Assembly (NCBI RefSeq): GCF_010669305.1
Contig: NZ_CP048649.1
Span: forward strand, 496,001 to 560,000
Source of the DNA: Aminipila butyrica
GTDB taxonomy: Bacteria; Bacillota; Clostridia; Peptostreptococcales; Anaerovoracaceae
Length of the DNA: 64,000 nt
Reading direction: 5' to 3'
Under the pieces are notes generated by a model. The model was not told the DNA's origin. It ran no database searches and saw nothing but the letters and a program-made list of their open reading frames with translations. Positions 41,267 through 49,953 of the stretch are shown here, one piece after another (position 1 is the stretch's first letter; the number at the start of each line of letters is the position of its first letter). The translations under genes were made by a program, and so were the position numbers.

Positions 41267-41518
41267 ATGCTAAAGATATGCCCTATATGCAACCAGGAGT
41301 TTGAGGGCCACGGGAACAGAAAATTTTGCTCGGAGACCTGCAAGGACACAGACGAACTGCTCAACAGGACCAAACCAGAGCCAGAGATACTCTTTGAGGA
41401 AAGGCCGAGGCGCGAATCGGAACTTGATGCAAAGAACGCAAAAGCCCGAAGCAAGGGCCTTACATACGGACAGATGGAAGCCATGAAGTATGCTAGTGAG
41501 CATAGAGTGGAGGTATGA
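41267..41518 (+). CDS. zinc-finger protein
   Basis: 83 aa. CPICNQEFEGHGNRKFCSETCKD is a compact treble-clef-like finger, followed by a charged helical tail (KNAKARSKGLTYGQMEAMKY). Overlaps the DUF1492 gene by 4 bases. Function unknown. Confidence 0.6.
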   Translation: MLKICPICNQEFEGHGNRKFCSETCKDTDELLNRTKPEPEILFEERPRRESELDAKNAKARSKGLTYGQMEAMKYASEHRVEV

Positions 41519-41943
41519 TGACCAATCAAGAAAAAATTGAATACCTAAAAAGATACGGCGTTTGTCTGAAAGAAGTTGAGCGGCTGCAAGATGAAAAAGA
41601 GCGCTTAAAGTCTATCAGGGATAAAGTAACACCGACATACTCCGATATGCCAAAAGGTGGGGGAAGTGATAAGACTGATATTTCCGCGGCTATTATCGAC
41701 TTAGACTTAGAAATCGACGACCAGATAGTAAAGTGGATTGCGCTTGGTGAAGAAGTCAGACAAGCCATAGAAGGGGTGGACGACTATAATCTAAGGCTGC
41801 TGCTAAAGTACAGGTACATAAGCATGATGACTTTTGAGCAGGTGGCAGTTACCATGAATTACAGCTGGAGGTGGGTGCACAAGCTACATGCTCAGGCATT
41901 AAGTAAAGTGGACATATTAGTTCATACTGATAGTGTGCTATAG
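41515..41943 (+). CDS. DUF1492/ArpU-like late transcription regulator
   Basis: 142 aa. N-terminal coiled coil (LKEVERLQDEKERLKSIRDK), then a sigma region 4-like HTH (LLKYRYISMMTFEQVAVTMNYSWRWVHKLHAQALSKVDIL). Members stand last in the early region and switch on the packaging and structural genes. ATG 41515 or 41518. Just behind it lies a 160-base gap with AT-rich promoter-like sequence. Confidence 0.82.
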   Translation: MMTNQEKIEYLKRYGVCLKEVERLQDEKERLKSIRDKVTPTYSDMPKGGGSDKTDISAAIIDLDLEIDDQIVKWIALGEEVRQAIEGVDDYNLRLLLKYRYISMMTFEQVAVTMNYSWRWVHKLHAQALSKVDILVHTDSVL

Positions 41944-41988
41944 TATATATGTAAGAGATTGCAAGTAAGAGCATTCCTCCTTTCATCA

Positions 41989-42013
41989 TACCCGCTGGGA
42001 AACTGGCGGGTTA
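41989..42013. other. hairpin upstream of the terminase genes
   Basis: TACCCGC pairs with GCGGGTTA around TGGGAAACTG. There is no T tract, so it is not a standard terminator. Its place ahead of the small terminase gene is where cos or pac sites are usually found; the flanking 41944-42103 holds no gene and has TATAGT at 41940-41945 as a possible -10. Confidence 0.4.
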
Positions 42014-42103
42014 TTCATTTCAACTATAAAGAAATACTTAGATAGTTGAACTACTCGAAAAATTAGAGCAGTTGGCTATCATTGAATAAAAGAGGGCGAT
42101 TAT

Positions 42104-42817
42104 ATGTCAGTAGGTGAAAATATTAAAAAGGCAAGAAAAGCACGAGGGTTAACACAAAAGGAGCTTGGTACATTGCTTGAAACAAGCCAGCAAATGATAG
42201 CACAGTACGAGAACGGGGATCGTAATCCTAAATTAGAAACTTTGCGCAAAATTGCCCAGGCACTAGACACAAACCCTTTCCAACTACGCCGTATGGCTAA
42301 GGAAGACTTAACAGATAAACAAAGACGATTTGCAGATGAATACCTTATAGACCCTAATGCTACAAGAGCGTATAAAGCGGCTTACCCGGATGTAAAGAAA
42401 GACGAAACGGCAAAAGCAGCAGCGAGCAGGCTGTTAACCAATGTTAACGTAAAGGAATACATCGACGAACAGCTCGCAAAAATCCAAGGTGATAAGATAG
42501 CGGATGCAACAGAGGTCATGGAATACCTGACATCAGTAATGAGACGTGAACATAAGGAGAACATCGTTGTTACCATAAAAGAAGAGCAATCAAAATATGT
42601 GCCAGACGAAAACGGCACCATGAGAAAACAGACGGTCAAAACGGAAGTTCCGAAGACAGTAGAGATTCCGGCAAGGCTGGCAGATGCAAACAAGGCAGCT
42701 GAACTGCTGGGAAAAAGATACAGGCTGTTTACAGATAACCTTGATATTAGTGTCGAAACCTCTGAGAAATTAGACGACATCATAAGTCAGACTGGCGGTG
42801 AGGGGATTGAAGAATAG
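42104..42817 (+). CDS. terS: XRE HTH fused to small terminase subunit
   Basis: 237 aa. Residues 1-60 form a complete XRE domain (IKKARKARGLTQKELGTLLETSQQMIAQYENGDRNP). From about 66 (LTDKQRRFADEYLIDPNATRAYKAAYP) it is a terminase small subunit with its own DNA-binding helix-turn-helix and C-terminal oligomerisation part. Two DNA-binding modules in one packaging protein are unusual and could couple site recognition with transcription control. The reading frame is continuous and the start has GAGGG upstream. Confidence 0.88.
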   Translation: MSVGENIKKARKARGLTQKELGTLLETSQQMIAQYENGDRNPKLETLRKIAQALDTNPFQLRRMAKEDLTDKQRRFADEYLIDPNATRAYKAAYPDVKKDETAKAAASRLLTNVNVKEYIDEQLAKIQGDKIADATEVMEYLTSVMRREHKENIVVTIKEEQSKYVPDENGTMRKQTVKTEVPKTVEIPARLADANKAAELLGKRYRLFTDNLDISVETSEKLDDIISQTGGEGIEE

Positions 42818-44162
42818 TTTCCCACTATCGCAGAAATACATAGACTTTATAAACACCGTGGATAATGTGGATGCTGACTTTCTGGAAGGGACCACCGCAT
42901 CAGGCAAGACTACCGTTGGCGCAGGGGTTAAGTTCATGCGTATGGTTTCCCGCAGCAAGAAGAAACTGCACATTATAGCATCCAAGACCACAGGTACAGC
43001 GGAGAAAAACATCTTGCAGCAGGATAACGGGATACTTGATATCCACCGGGGCAAGGCGAAGTACTACGGCAACGGGGATAAAGACTATAAGATACCGCAC
43101 CTTAAGTTTGAGGGTAAAGTCATATTCATCCTGGGGTACGACAACAAAGACAAGTGGGAGCTGGTCTTGGGGTCGCAGTACGGTTGCGTGTACATGGATG
43201 AAATCAACACAGCCAATATCGACTTTGTTCGTGAAATGTCCACCCGTAACGACTACCTGCTGGCTACGCTTAACCCGGACGATCCGAGTTTACCGGTATA
43301 TAAAGAGTTTATAAACCGCTCACGCCCATATAAAAAGTATGAGGGTGATGTGCCGGACGAAATCATGCAAGAGTTGATAGAGGAACCAGTACCCAAATGG
43401 CGGTATTGGTTTTTTACGTTTAGGGATAATTTGAGCCTCACGGAAGAAGCGATAAAAAAGAAGATACAGTCCGCACCGCCAGGCACTAAGCTTTACAAGA
43501 ACAAGATACAGGGGCTTAGAGGGCGTGCGACAGGACTTATATTCAACCTACGCAAAGAGAATATCATCACGCACAAGCAAGCCTCAGACCTTAAATTTAA
43601 GCTTTATTCGTGTGGTGTGGATACTTCATACTCCCGCAACTCTGACGACACTTTTTCGCTGGTTTTTGGGGGCGTGACAATAGACAAAAAGTGGGTGACA
43701 CTGGCGGAAGAGGTATACAACAACAAGGACAGAGCCATACCACTGACACCGTCAGATATTCCACCGCTGCTAATCAAGTTCTTAGAGAAGTGCAGAGCCG
43801 ATTTCGGATTCGGGAAAAACGTGTTTATAGACAGCGCGGATTCAGGGACCATACTAGAATGCCAGAAGTATAAAAGAGCGCATGGCAGCCCTTATGTGTT
43901 CCAAGGCGCATGGAAAAAGACCGTCAACATAGACCGTATCAATCTGCAAGGCGGCTGGATGGCTCACGATGACTTCTTAATCGTTGAGGACTGCAAGGAG
44001 TGCATAAGAGAGCTAAATTTATATAGCTGGAAAGACGACAAGGACGAGCCGGAAGACAGAAACGACCACACAGTGAACGCCACACAGTACGCATGGTTGC
44101 CATTCAAAGATAAAATAGGAGGGGTTAATGGAGATAACAAAAGTAATCGAGTGGATAAATAA
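42798..44162 (+). CDS. terL: terminase large subunit
   Basis: 454 aa. ATP-driven packaging motor and nuclease. Seen: EGTTASGKTTVGAG (Walker A, about 29-42), CVYMDEINTA (Walker B), LLATLNPDDP (motif III), and the nuclease domain with GVDTSYSRNSDDTFSLV and FIDSADSGTI, where Asp residues bind metal. GTG start inside terS; TTG 42807 is an alternative. Overlaps the portal gene by 35 bases. Confidence 0.94.
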   Translation: MRGLKNSFPLSQKYIDFINTVDNVDADFLEGTTASGKTTVGAGVKFMRMVSRSKKKLHIIASKTTGTAEKNILQQDNGILDIHRGKAKYYGNGDKDYKIPHLKFEGKVIFILGYDNKDKWELVLGSQYGCVYMDEINTANIDFVREMSTRNDYLLATLNPDDPSLPVYKEFINRSRPYKKYEGDVPDEIMQELIEEPVPKWRYWFFTFRDNLSLTEEAIKKKIQSAPPGTKLYKNKIQGLRGRATGLIFNLRKENIITHKQASDLKFKLYSCGVDTSYSRNSDDTFSLVFGGVTIDKKWVTLAEEVYNNKDRAIPLTPSDIPPLLIKFLEKCRADFGFGKNVFIDSADSGTILECQKYKRAHGSPYVFQGAWKKTVNIDRINLQGGWMAHDDFLIVEDCKECIRELNLYSWKDDKDEPEDRNDHTVNATQYAWLPFKDKIGGVNGDNKSNRVDK

Positions 44163-45582
44163 AGAAAAGCAATGCAACATATCTGCTGACTATTACAAGA
44201 ATATAGACAAGTGGAAACAATGGTGGATGGGAGATTGCAAAGAGTTCCACGAGTTTAAGACGATTGAGAATGATAAAGTTGTAGCAAGAAAGCTTTTTAC
44301 GTTAGGCATGGCGAAAAAGGCGAGCGAAGACTGGGCCTCCATCCTGCTCAACGAAAAAACAGAGATTGCCGTACAAGACCCCGAAAACGCGGATTTCATC
44401 GACAGCGTGCTCGAAGAGAACGGTTTTTGGAAGCTTGGGAATGAGCTTGTAGAAAAGGCGTTTTATAGTGGAACAGGGGCATTTGTAGTAAAGATAAAAG
44501 ATATGGAGCAGTCGGGCGAAGCAATTAAGAAAAGCCCTGGCGCAAAGGTACACATCGACTATCTCCCGGCAGGCAACATCGTACCGCTTACGGTTCGCAA
44601 CGGTCAAATCGTAGAGGCGGCCTTTGCATCTGAGGTGTTCGACAAGGGCCAAACATATATCTACTTGGAGATGCACGAGCTAGTCCTGGGTAAGTATGAG
44701 ATAACCAACAAGTACTTTGAAACCACAAACGGGCAACTTAAGCTTACGGCCTTGCCGCATGGTGTGCTGAATGTGGTCAAAACAGGTTCAGACATACCAC
44801 TTTTCACTATCTTTAGTCCGAACATAGTAAACAACATCCCAAAATCAAACGGGCTTGGTGCAAGTGTTTACGCCAACGCCATAGACAACTTGCAAGGCGT
44901 AGACCTTGCTTTCAACAACCTATGCAGAGATTTCAAGCTCGGAGGCAAGAAGGTATTTTATTCTGAAAGTCTTATACTGACTAACGAAGAAGGAAAGAAG
45001 ATTACCCCGGACGATGTGATGCAACAGTTATTCACCTACACCGGAGACGGACCTATGACGGAGAACGGGCAGAACACTCTCATAACGGAGTACAACCCCG
45101 ACCTCAGAGTACAGGACAATAAGGACGGCATACAGGCACAACTTGACTACTTATCATTCAAGGTAGGGTTTGGCACAAAGCACTACCAGTTCAACGGGGG
45201 ACAAATCGTAACCGCCACACAGTACACCGGTGATAAGCAGGAACTTGTACAAAACGCGTCTAAGCACTACATAGCCATAGAGAGGGCGTTAAAAACACTT
45301 GTACGGGCCATTTTGTGGGTTGGCAAGGAAGTAATGGGGAAGCCAGTAAACCCCGATTCAGAGGTTACCGTGCAGTTTGAGGATAGCTATATCATAGATA
45401 AAGAATCTGAACGCTTACGGGACTTGCAGGAAATCAGAGATGGGCTCATGCAGAAGTGGGAGTATCGTGTCAAGTGGTACGGAGAAGACGAGAAAACAGC
45501 CAAGCAGATGATAGGGGCTGACCTGTCGGATGCAGCCCTGATGGGTTTCACTTCACCGAACGAAACAGGGGGGGCAAAGTGA
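44128..45582 (+). CDS. portal protein, SPP1 gp6-like
   Basis: 484 aa. Forms the dodecameric ring at the capsid vertex through which DNA passes. ADYYKNIDKWKQWWMG, LGMAKKASEDWASILLNEKTEI and FVVKIK are typical of the SPP1_portal family. GGAGGGG precedes the ATG. Its stop overlaps the next start. Confidence 0.9.
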   Translation: MEITKVIEWINKEKQCNISADYYKNIDKWKQWWMGDCKEFHEFKTIENDKVVARKLFTLGMAKKASEDWASILLNEKTEIAVQDPENADFIDSVLEENGFWKLGNELVEKAFYSGTGAFVVKIKDMEQSGEAIKKSPGAKVHIDYLPAGNIVPLTVRNGQIVEAAFASEVFDKGQTYIYLEMHELVLGKYEITNKYFETTNGQLKLTALPHGVLNVVKTGSDIPLFTIFSPNIVNNIPKSNGLGASVYANAIDNLQGVDLAFNNLCRDFKLGGKKVFYSESLILTNEEGKKITPDDVMQQLFTYTGDGPMTENGQNTLITEYNPDLRVQDNKDGIQAQLDYLSFKVGFGTKHYQFNGGQIVTATQYTGDKQELVQNASKHYIAIERALKTLVRAILWVGKEVMGKPVNPDSEVTVQFEDSYIIDKESERLRDLQEIRDGLMQKWEYRVKWYGEDEKTAKQMIGADLSDAALMGFTSPNETGGAK

Positions 45583-45749
45583 GCGAGACAACAAAATCAT
45601 TAAACGGAGCGCAGACACAGAGCTTAATTGCTATCATGGCACAGTTCTCCTCGAAGGCTATCACCGAAGGGCAGGCGGTTAACTTAATCAGCACAGCTAT
45701 TGGGATTAGCAAGGAGGAGGCAGCAAAGATACTGCAAGGGGTGATATAA
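45579..45749 (+). CDS. small protein between portal and minor capsid
   Basis: 56 aa, GTG start coupled to the portal stop. LIAIMAQFSSKAITEGQAVNLISTAIGISKEEAAKIL is a helical hairpin-like protein of a kind often found at this place in A118-like phages. Role unknown, perhaps head assembly. Confidence 0.65.
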   Translation: MSETTKSLNGAQTQSLIAIMAQFSSKAITEGQAVNLISTAIGISKEEAAKILQGVI

Positions 45750-45750
45750 G

Positions 45751-46866
45751 ATGCTTAAACCGAGATACTTAGAGCAGTTACCAGACAATCTCCTGGAGAT
45801 TTATTCTCAGGCAGAGCGAGATATCATTGTTGACATGGTTCGTAGGATAACTACCTACGATTTTTTTATACCCTCAGCAGAATACCAGCTCAAGAAGCTT
45901 CAGGACATGGGGCTACTCCATAACGAGATTATACGGTTGCTTTCAAAGTCAAGCGGGATAGCTGAAAAGGAAATAAAACGGCTTATGAAAGAGGCTGGGG
46001 CAACTGCACTAAAGACAGACGATAGTATCTATCGAAAAGCAGGACTTGACCCCACACCTCTTGACGCTAACCCTGCCTTACAAGCGGTCATGGCATCCGG
46101 GATAAAAAAGACCGGCGGGCTCTTTAAGAACCTTACCAACACGACAGCCAACACGGCTACAAAACAGTTCGAGCGGGCTTTAGACAGGGCTTATATGCAG
46201 ATAACAAGCGGAGCCTTTGATTATAATAGTGCTATTCGAATGGTAATTAAAGACCTATGCAGTAAGGGCGTTGCGGTTATAGAATATCCGTCTGGCCATG
46301 TTGATTACATGGAGGTGGCAGTCAGAAGAGCAACAGTCACAGGGGTTAACCAGACTGCCGCTAAGTTGCAAGATACACGAGCCGATGAAATGGGCAGCGA
46401 TCTAGTAGAGACAACCGCCCACGCTGGAGCAAGGCCAGAGCATACCGCTTGGCAAGGAAAGATATTCAGCCGCGGTGGTAAACACTCGAAATATCCCGAC
46501 TTTGTCACCTCTACTGGTTACGGCACTGGCACGGGTCTTTGCGGGTGGAACTGCCGGCACAACTTCTTTCCGTATTTTAAAGGGATTTCTAAACCGGCTT
46601 ATAGTAAAGCTGGCCTTAAGGACATGGACGCTAAGAAGTATACTTATAACAGCCAGGAACTCACCGAGTACGAAGCCACACAGAAGCAACGCACAATCGA
46701 GAGAGCAATCCGCAAGTGGAAACGGGAAGAAGTAGCAATGAAAGCCGCAGACCAGCCCACAGATGAAGCTACATCGAAGGTTAGACAGTGGCAGGGGGTG
46801 CAGAGAGACTTTATAAATCAAACAGGCTTAAAGCGGCAATATGACCGCGAACAGGTCGGGAAGTAG
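45751..46866 (+). CDS. phage minor capsid protein 2 / head morphogenesis protein
   Basis: 371 aa. N-terminal helical part, then YMQITSGAFDYNSAIRMVIKDLCSKGV, and a C-terminal ADP-ribosyltransferase-like shape (SSTAHAGARPEHTAWQGKIF region: ETTAHAGARPEHTAWQGKIF; GLCGWNCRHNFFPYF) as in the Phage_min_cap2 family. Found next to the portal in A118-like phages and thought to be in the head in a few copies. Confidence 0.85.
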   Translation: MLKPRYLEQLPDNLLEIYSQAERDIIVDMVRRITTYDFFIPSAEYQLKKLQDMGLLHNEIIRLLSKSSGIAEKEIKRLMKEAGATALKTDDSIYRKAGLDPTPLDANPALQAVMASGIKKTGGLFKNLTNTTANTATKQFERALDRAYMQITSGAFDYNSAIRMVIKDLCSKGVAVIEYPSGHVDYMEVAVRRATVTGVNQTAAKLQDTRADEMGSDLVETTAHAGARPEHTAWQGKIFSRGGKHSKYPDFVTSTGYGTGTGLCGWNCRHNFFPYFKGISKPAYSKAGLKDMDAKKYTYNSQELTEYEATQKQRTIERAIRKWKREEVAMKAADQPTDEATSKVRQWQGVQRDFINQTGLKRQYDREQVGK

Positions 46867-46878
46867 TGGGGTGGATGT

Positions 46879-46986
46879 TTGGTAGAGGCATATGTTGCAT
46901 ATAAGATCATATCTTCCATTGTCCTGATAGGAGCCGCCATATTAACCATTCTGGTATATGGAGTAATTGGTATCTTCAGGAGGTGA
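46879..46986 (+). CDS. 35-aa single-membrane-segment peptide
   Basis: TTG start with GGGGTGG upstream; MVEAYVAYKIISSIVLIG continues into one hydrophobic helix and ends IGIFRR. A short membrane peptide inside the head gene cluster is unexpected. Coding is supported by the ribosome binding site only. Confidence 0.45.
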   Translation: MVEAYVAYKIISSIVLIGAAILTILVYGVIGIFRR

Positions 46987-47120
46987 TCGCCATCTCGCCC
47001 TGAACACGGCGTTAAAAGGTTCCTTTTTTATAGTCAAAATTCGCCTACCTGCGGGCGTAATAAGGCAGGACGGCACGGGACGCAACCCCGTAAAAAGCGT
47101 AGTCGAGAAAGGAAGTATAC
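46987..47120 (+). other. GC-rich, structured gap before the scaffold gene
   Basis: 134 bases with no gene but several stems: ACGGG/CCCGT (47077-47093) around ACGCAAC-type loop, CCTGC/GCAGG (47046-47069), and CGCC/GGCG (46987-47012). A TTCCTTTTTTA tract at 47020 follows the first. It may attenuate or process the late transcript so that scaffold and capsid are made in excess. Confidence 0.4.
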
Positions 47121-47699
47121 ATGAAACGCGAAGATTTAAAAGCTATAGGTCTGACAGATGAGCAGGTCGATAAGATAATGGCTGAGAATGGCAAAGATGT
47201 TGAGAAGCACAAAACCGAGGCCGAGACTGCGAAAACGGTGTTGAGCCAGACAAAGACACAGCTTGACGAAGCTAATAGCAAGATTGAGGAGTTTAAGGGG
47301 CTAGACGTTGACGGAATCAAAGCGGCAGCGGAGAAGTACAAGACGGATTTTGAAAAGGCTCAGGCTGATCACAAAATTGAGCTTGATAGAATTGCCTATA
47401 CCTCTGCGAGTGAGAAGTTCATCGACAGCCTAAAGCCGAAGGACGGCCTTTCAAGAAACGCAATCTTGGCGGAGTTTGCGAAAAAGGAATTTAAACTTGA
47501 TGGTGACAATTTCCAAGGGGCTAGTGAGTGGGCCGAGACTTTCAAGAAAGACAACGCTGCGCACTTCTCAGATGGGAATGACGGAAGTTCAACATCTGTA
47601 TCGTCTGGTAGAGAGCATGGGGATTCATTATCAGGAAGCATTGACAAGTTTGTTTCTGCTGCCATGTCGGGAGCAGGTCTATCAACAGAAAGTAAATAA
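47121..47699 (+). CDS. GP20-type scaffolding protein
   Basis: 192 aa. MKREDLKAIGLTDEQVDKIM, long coiled coil (about 25-95) and C-terminal DGLSRNAILAEFAKKEFKL fit the phage minor structural protein GP20 family, the scaffold of A118-like heads. Directly precedes the capsid gene. GAAAGGAAG upstream. Confidence 0.9.
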   Translation: MKREDLKAIGLTDEQVDKIMAENGKDVEKHKTEAETAKTVLSQTKTQLDEANSKIEEFKGLDVDGIKAAAEKYKTDFEKAQADHKIELDRIAYTSASEKFIDSLKPKDGLSRNAILAEFAKKEFKLDGDNFQGASEWAETFKKDNAAHFSDGNDGSSTSVSSGREHGDSLSGSIDKFVSAAMSGAGLSTESK

Positions 47700-47716
47700 G
47701 AAAAGGAGAATTTTAA

Positions 47717-48598
47717 ATGGCAAATAGTATTGAGTACGCAAAACGATTTATGCCCGTTATCGACGGGATTTACAAGGCTGCTGCCGTAACAGAAGGGATG
47801 GATGCAGCCACAAGATTAGACTTCACAGGTGTGAATGAGGTTAAGGTGCTAAAGGTTAGCACGACAGGGCTAGGCGATTACAGCCGCGCCAATGGGTACC
47901 CAAAGGGTGACGTAACCGCAGCATGGGAAACCATGACATTGACCGAGGAAAGAGGAAAAGAATTGTCTGTTGACCGAATGGACGATGAGGAAACCTTGGG
48001 AATGGTGTTCGGAACGGTTACTGGTAACTTTATGCGTGAGCATGTGGTTCCTGAGTTGGATGCTTACAGATTCGCAAAGTATGCAAGCAAGTCCGGCATC
48101 TCCACAACAACAGGGGCAGTTCTGACAAAAGAGACTGTGATTGCGGCGATTGATGAAGCCGTAAGAAAGATGAATGCCGACGAGGTTCCTTTGGAGGGCA
48201 GACGGCTTTATATCAACTCTGACTTGCAACCAGTACTCAACAGTGCCTTAAATCGGCAGTGGGGAAGCGACGGCAGTGTAAACACTGTGCTTGCGGGATA
48301 TAACAACATGCCTATCACATGGGTTCCGCCTACACGCTTCTACACAGCGATCACTCTAAACGACGGTTCCTCAAACTGGGGATACGCAAAAGCATCTGGC
48401 GCAGCAGATATCAACTTCATGGTTGTTTATCCGCAGGCCATCTTACAGGTGACAAAGTTTGCTCTGCCTAAGATTTTTAGCCCGGACGAGAACCAGGAAA
48501 AGGATGCTTGGAAGTTCCAGTTCAGGCTTTACCATGATGCCTTTATCTATGACAACAAAGTTAAGGGGATCTATCTGCACAAGAAGCCTACGGCGTAG
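47717..48598 (+). CDS. major capsid protein
   Basis: 293 aa. Size, position behind the scaffold and the sequence style (TRLDFTGVNEVKVLKVSTTGLGDYSR, ERGKELSVDRMDDEET, GRRLYINSDLQPVLNS) fit the HK97-like major capsid proteins of A118-type phages that lack a cleaved delta domain. AAAAGGAG upstream. Confidence 0.88.
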   Translation: MANSIEYAKRFMPVIDGIYKAAAVTEGMDAATRLDFTGVNEVKVLKVSTTGLGDYSRANGYPKGDVTAAWETMTLTEERGKELSVDRMDDEETLGMVFGTVTGNFMREHVVPELDAYRFAKYASKSGISTTTGAVLTKETVIAAIDEAVRKMNADEVPLEGRRLYINSDLQPVLNSALNRQWGSDGSVNTVLAGYNNMPITWVPPTRFYTAITLNDGSSNWGYAKASGAADINFMVVYPQAILQVTKFALPKIFSPDENQEKDAWKFQFRLYHDAFIYDNKVKGIYLHKKPTA

Positions 48599-48607
48599 GA
48601 GGTGTGA

Positions 48608-48751
48608 ATGCTTATCACTAAAGGCGGCATAAGCCGAGAGATTGACGAAAAGAATTTACAACCGTACCTAGATAAAGGGTATGAGGTTGTAAAAGAAACA
48701 GAAGGGCCTGGCGAAGAACAGAGGAGGCCAGCAAAACCAAAGAAAGGGTGA
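48608..48751 (+). CDS. small protein behind the capsid
   Basis: 47 aa, GGAGGTG upstream. MLITKGGISREIDEKNLQPYLDKGYEVV then a Pro/Lys-rich tail. Short proteins with this ISREI...L.KGYEVV pattern stand at this place in many siphoviruses. Perhaps head decoration or joining. Confidence 0.7.
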   Translation: MLITKGGISREIDEKNLQPYLDKGYEVVKETEGPGEEQRRPAKPKKG

Positions 48752-48756
48752 TAACT

Positions 48757-49089
48757 ATGACCCCTGACTATGAATTTTACACAGACGTTTATTTTGGCAA
48801 CCAAATCACAAAGGCCGATTTCCCCCGCTTAATTGCGAGGGCATCGGCTTATTTAGATGGTATCTGCAATCTGCAAAGTGCACCCCCAGAATCTGCAAAG
48901 ATGGCCTTGTGCGCTGTAGCCGAGGCATGGCAGACAAACGAGCAAGGTGGTGATGTTGTGAGCCAGTCCGTAGGTAGCTGGAGCAAGAGCTATGCACAGA
49001 AAAAGATTAAGACTGACGATGTAAGGCTGACGGATGCTGCAAAGCTATACTTAGGACAGTACTGCAACTTGACTGTGAGGTGGGTGTAA
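48757..49089 (+). CDS. head-tail connector protein
   Basis: 110 aa. YTDVYFGNQITKADFPRLIARASAYLDGICN, helical, matches the gp6-like/YqbG adaptor group that attaches below the portal. ATG 48757 preferred to GTG 48748; GGGTG upstream. Overlaps the next start. Confidence 0.8.
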   Translation: MTPDYEFYTDVYFGNQITKADFPRLIARASAYLDGICNLQSAPPESAKMALCAVAEAWQTNEQGGDVVSQSVGSWSKSYAQKKIKTDDVRLTDAAKLYLGQYCNLTVRWV

Positions 49090-49478
49090 TGTTTCCGCAT
49101 ACTGTAACAATCTACAACAAATACAAGGATGGCAGCACCGAGAAATGGCAGCGCACCGTCCTTCGCGGCGTATTCTGGGACAGCTCCAAGGGTGCTATCA
49201 CAAGAAAAACAGGCGTGTCTTCTGCTGACGGGCTGATGATGATAGTCCCTATGAGCCTACCGGGATATAAGAAACCCAAGGAGTGGGCCGACCTTGAAGA
49301 CAAGGCAGGTGCATGGACTTTGCAGGGCGGTGATATTGCCATACTCGGGGATATATCTTATGAGGTCGTGCGGTCTTCTAAAGAGCTTCTAGGCTATGAT
49401 GATGTGCTGACCATCACTACTGTAGACACAAGGAACTACGGAGGTGATATGGCACACTTTGAAGTTTCAGGGAAGTGA
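49089..49478 (+). CDS. head closure / DUF6751-like protein
   Basis: 129 aa. MFPHTVTIYNKYKDGSTEKWQRTVLRGVFWD is the opening of a beta-barrel head-closure-type protein common behind the connector. ATG overlaps the connector stop. Confidence 0.75.
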   Translation: MFPHTVTIYNKYKDGSTEKWQRTVLRGVFWDSSKGAITRKTGVSSADGLMMIVPMSLPGYKKPKEWADLEDKAGAWTLQGGDIAILGDISYEVVRSSKELLGYDDVLTITTVDTRNYGGDMAHFEVSGK

Positions 49479-49482
49479 TGAC

Positions 49483-49953
49483 ATGAAGTTCGATACTGGA
49501 ATATCCAAGACAAGGAGAGGGTCGCAAAGGGTATCTACCCCCAAGGGTGTTGTTGTAAAAACCAAGGGTGGTAATGTGCGCCTCGAGTGGAACAAAGATT
49601 TTGTTTCAAGCTGGGATGGTACTTTTTCAAAGACCCAAATGTTTATCGATAGCGAATCCCTCAGACTATCTAAGCCGTACCTACCAATGCAATCCGGCAT
49701 GTTGCAAAAACTCGGTATATTAGGTACGGAGGTCGGCAGCGGTGAGGTTACCTATTTAGGCCCATACGCACGCTACTTGTACTATGGAAAGGTAATGGTC
49801 GGACGTGCTCCAAAGAAGCTCACAGACCGCAATCTGACCTTCCACGGGGCTCCACAACGTGGGGCTTTCTGGTTCGACCGGATGAAGGCTGACAAGAAAG
49901 ATCAAATCCTCCGGGGGGCTGCCAAAATCTCAAAGAAAGAGAGTAAGACATGA
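49483..49953 (+). CDS. minor capsid / tail completion protein
   Basis: 156 aa. MQSGMLQKLG...GEVTYLGPYARYLYYGKVMVGRAPKKLT and GAPQRGAFWFDRMKADKK fit the Minor_capsid_2 family, which sits at the head-tail joint. Overlaps the following gene by 4 bases. Confidence 0.8.
   Translation: MKFDTGISKTRRGSQRVSTPKGVVVKTKGGNVRLEWNKDFVSSWDGTFSKTQMFIDSESLRLSKPYLPMQSGMLQKLGILGTEVGSGEVTYLGPYARYLYYGKVMVGRAPKKLTDRNLTFHGAPQRGAFWFDRMKADKKDQILRGAAKISKKESKT

Noticed and set aside
47070..47120. c-di-GMP riboswitch (GEMM) suggested by GGGACGCAACC
   Set aside because: The rest of the core, including the second paired helix and the GCCAGG-like part, is missing.
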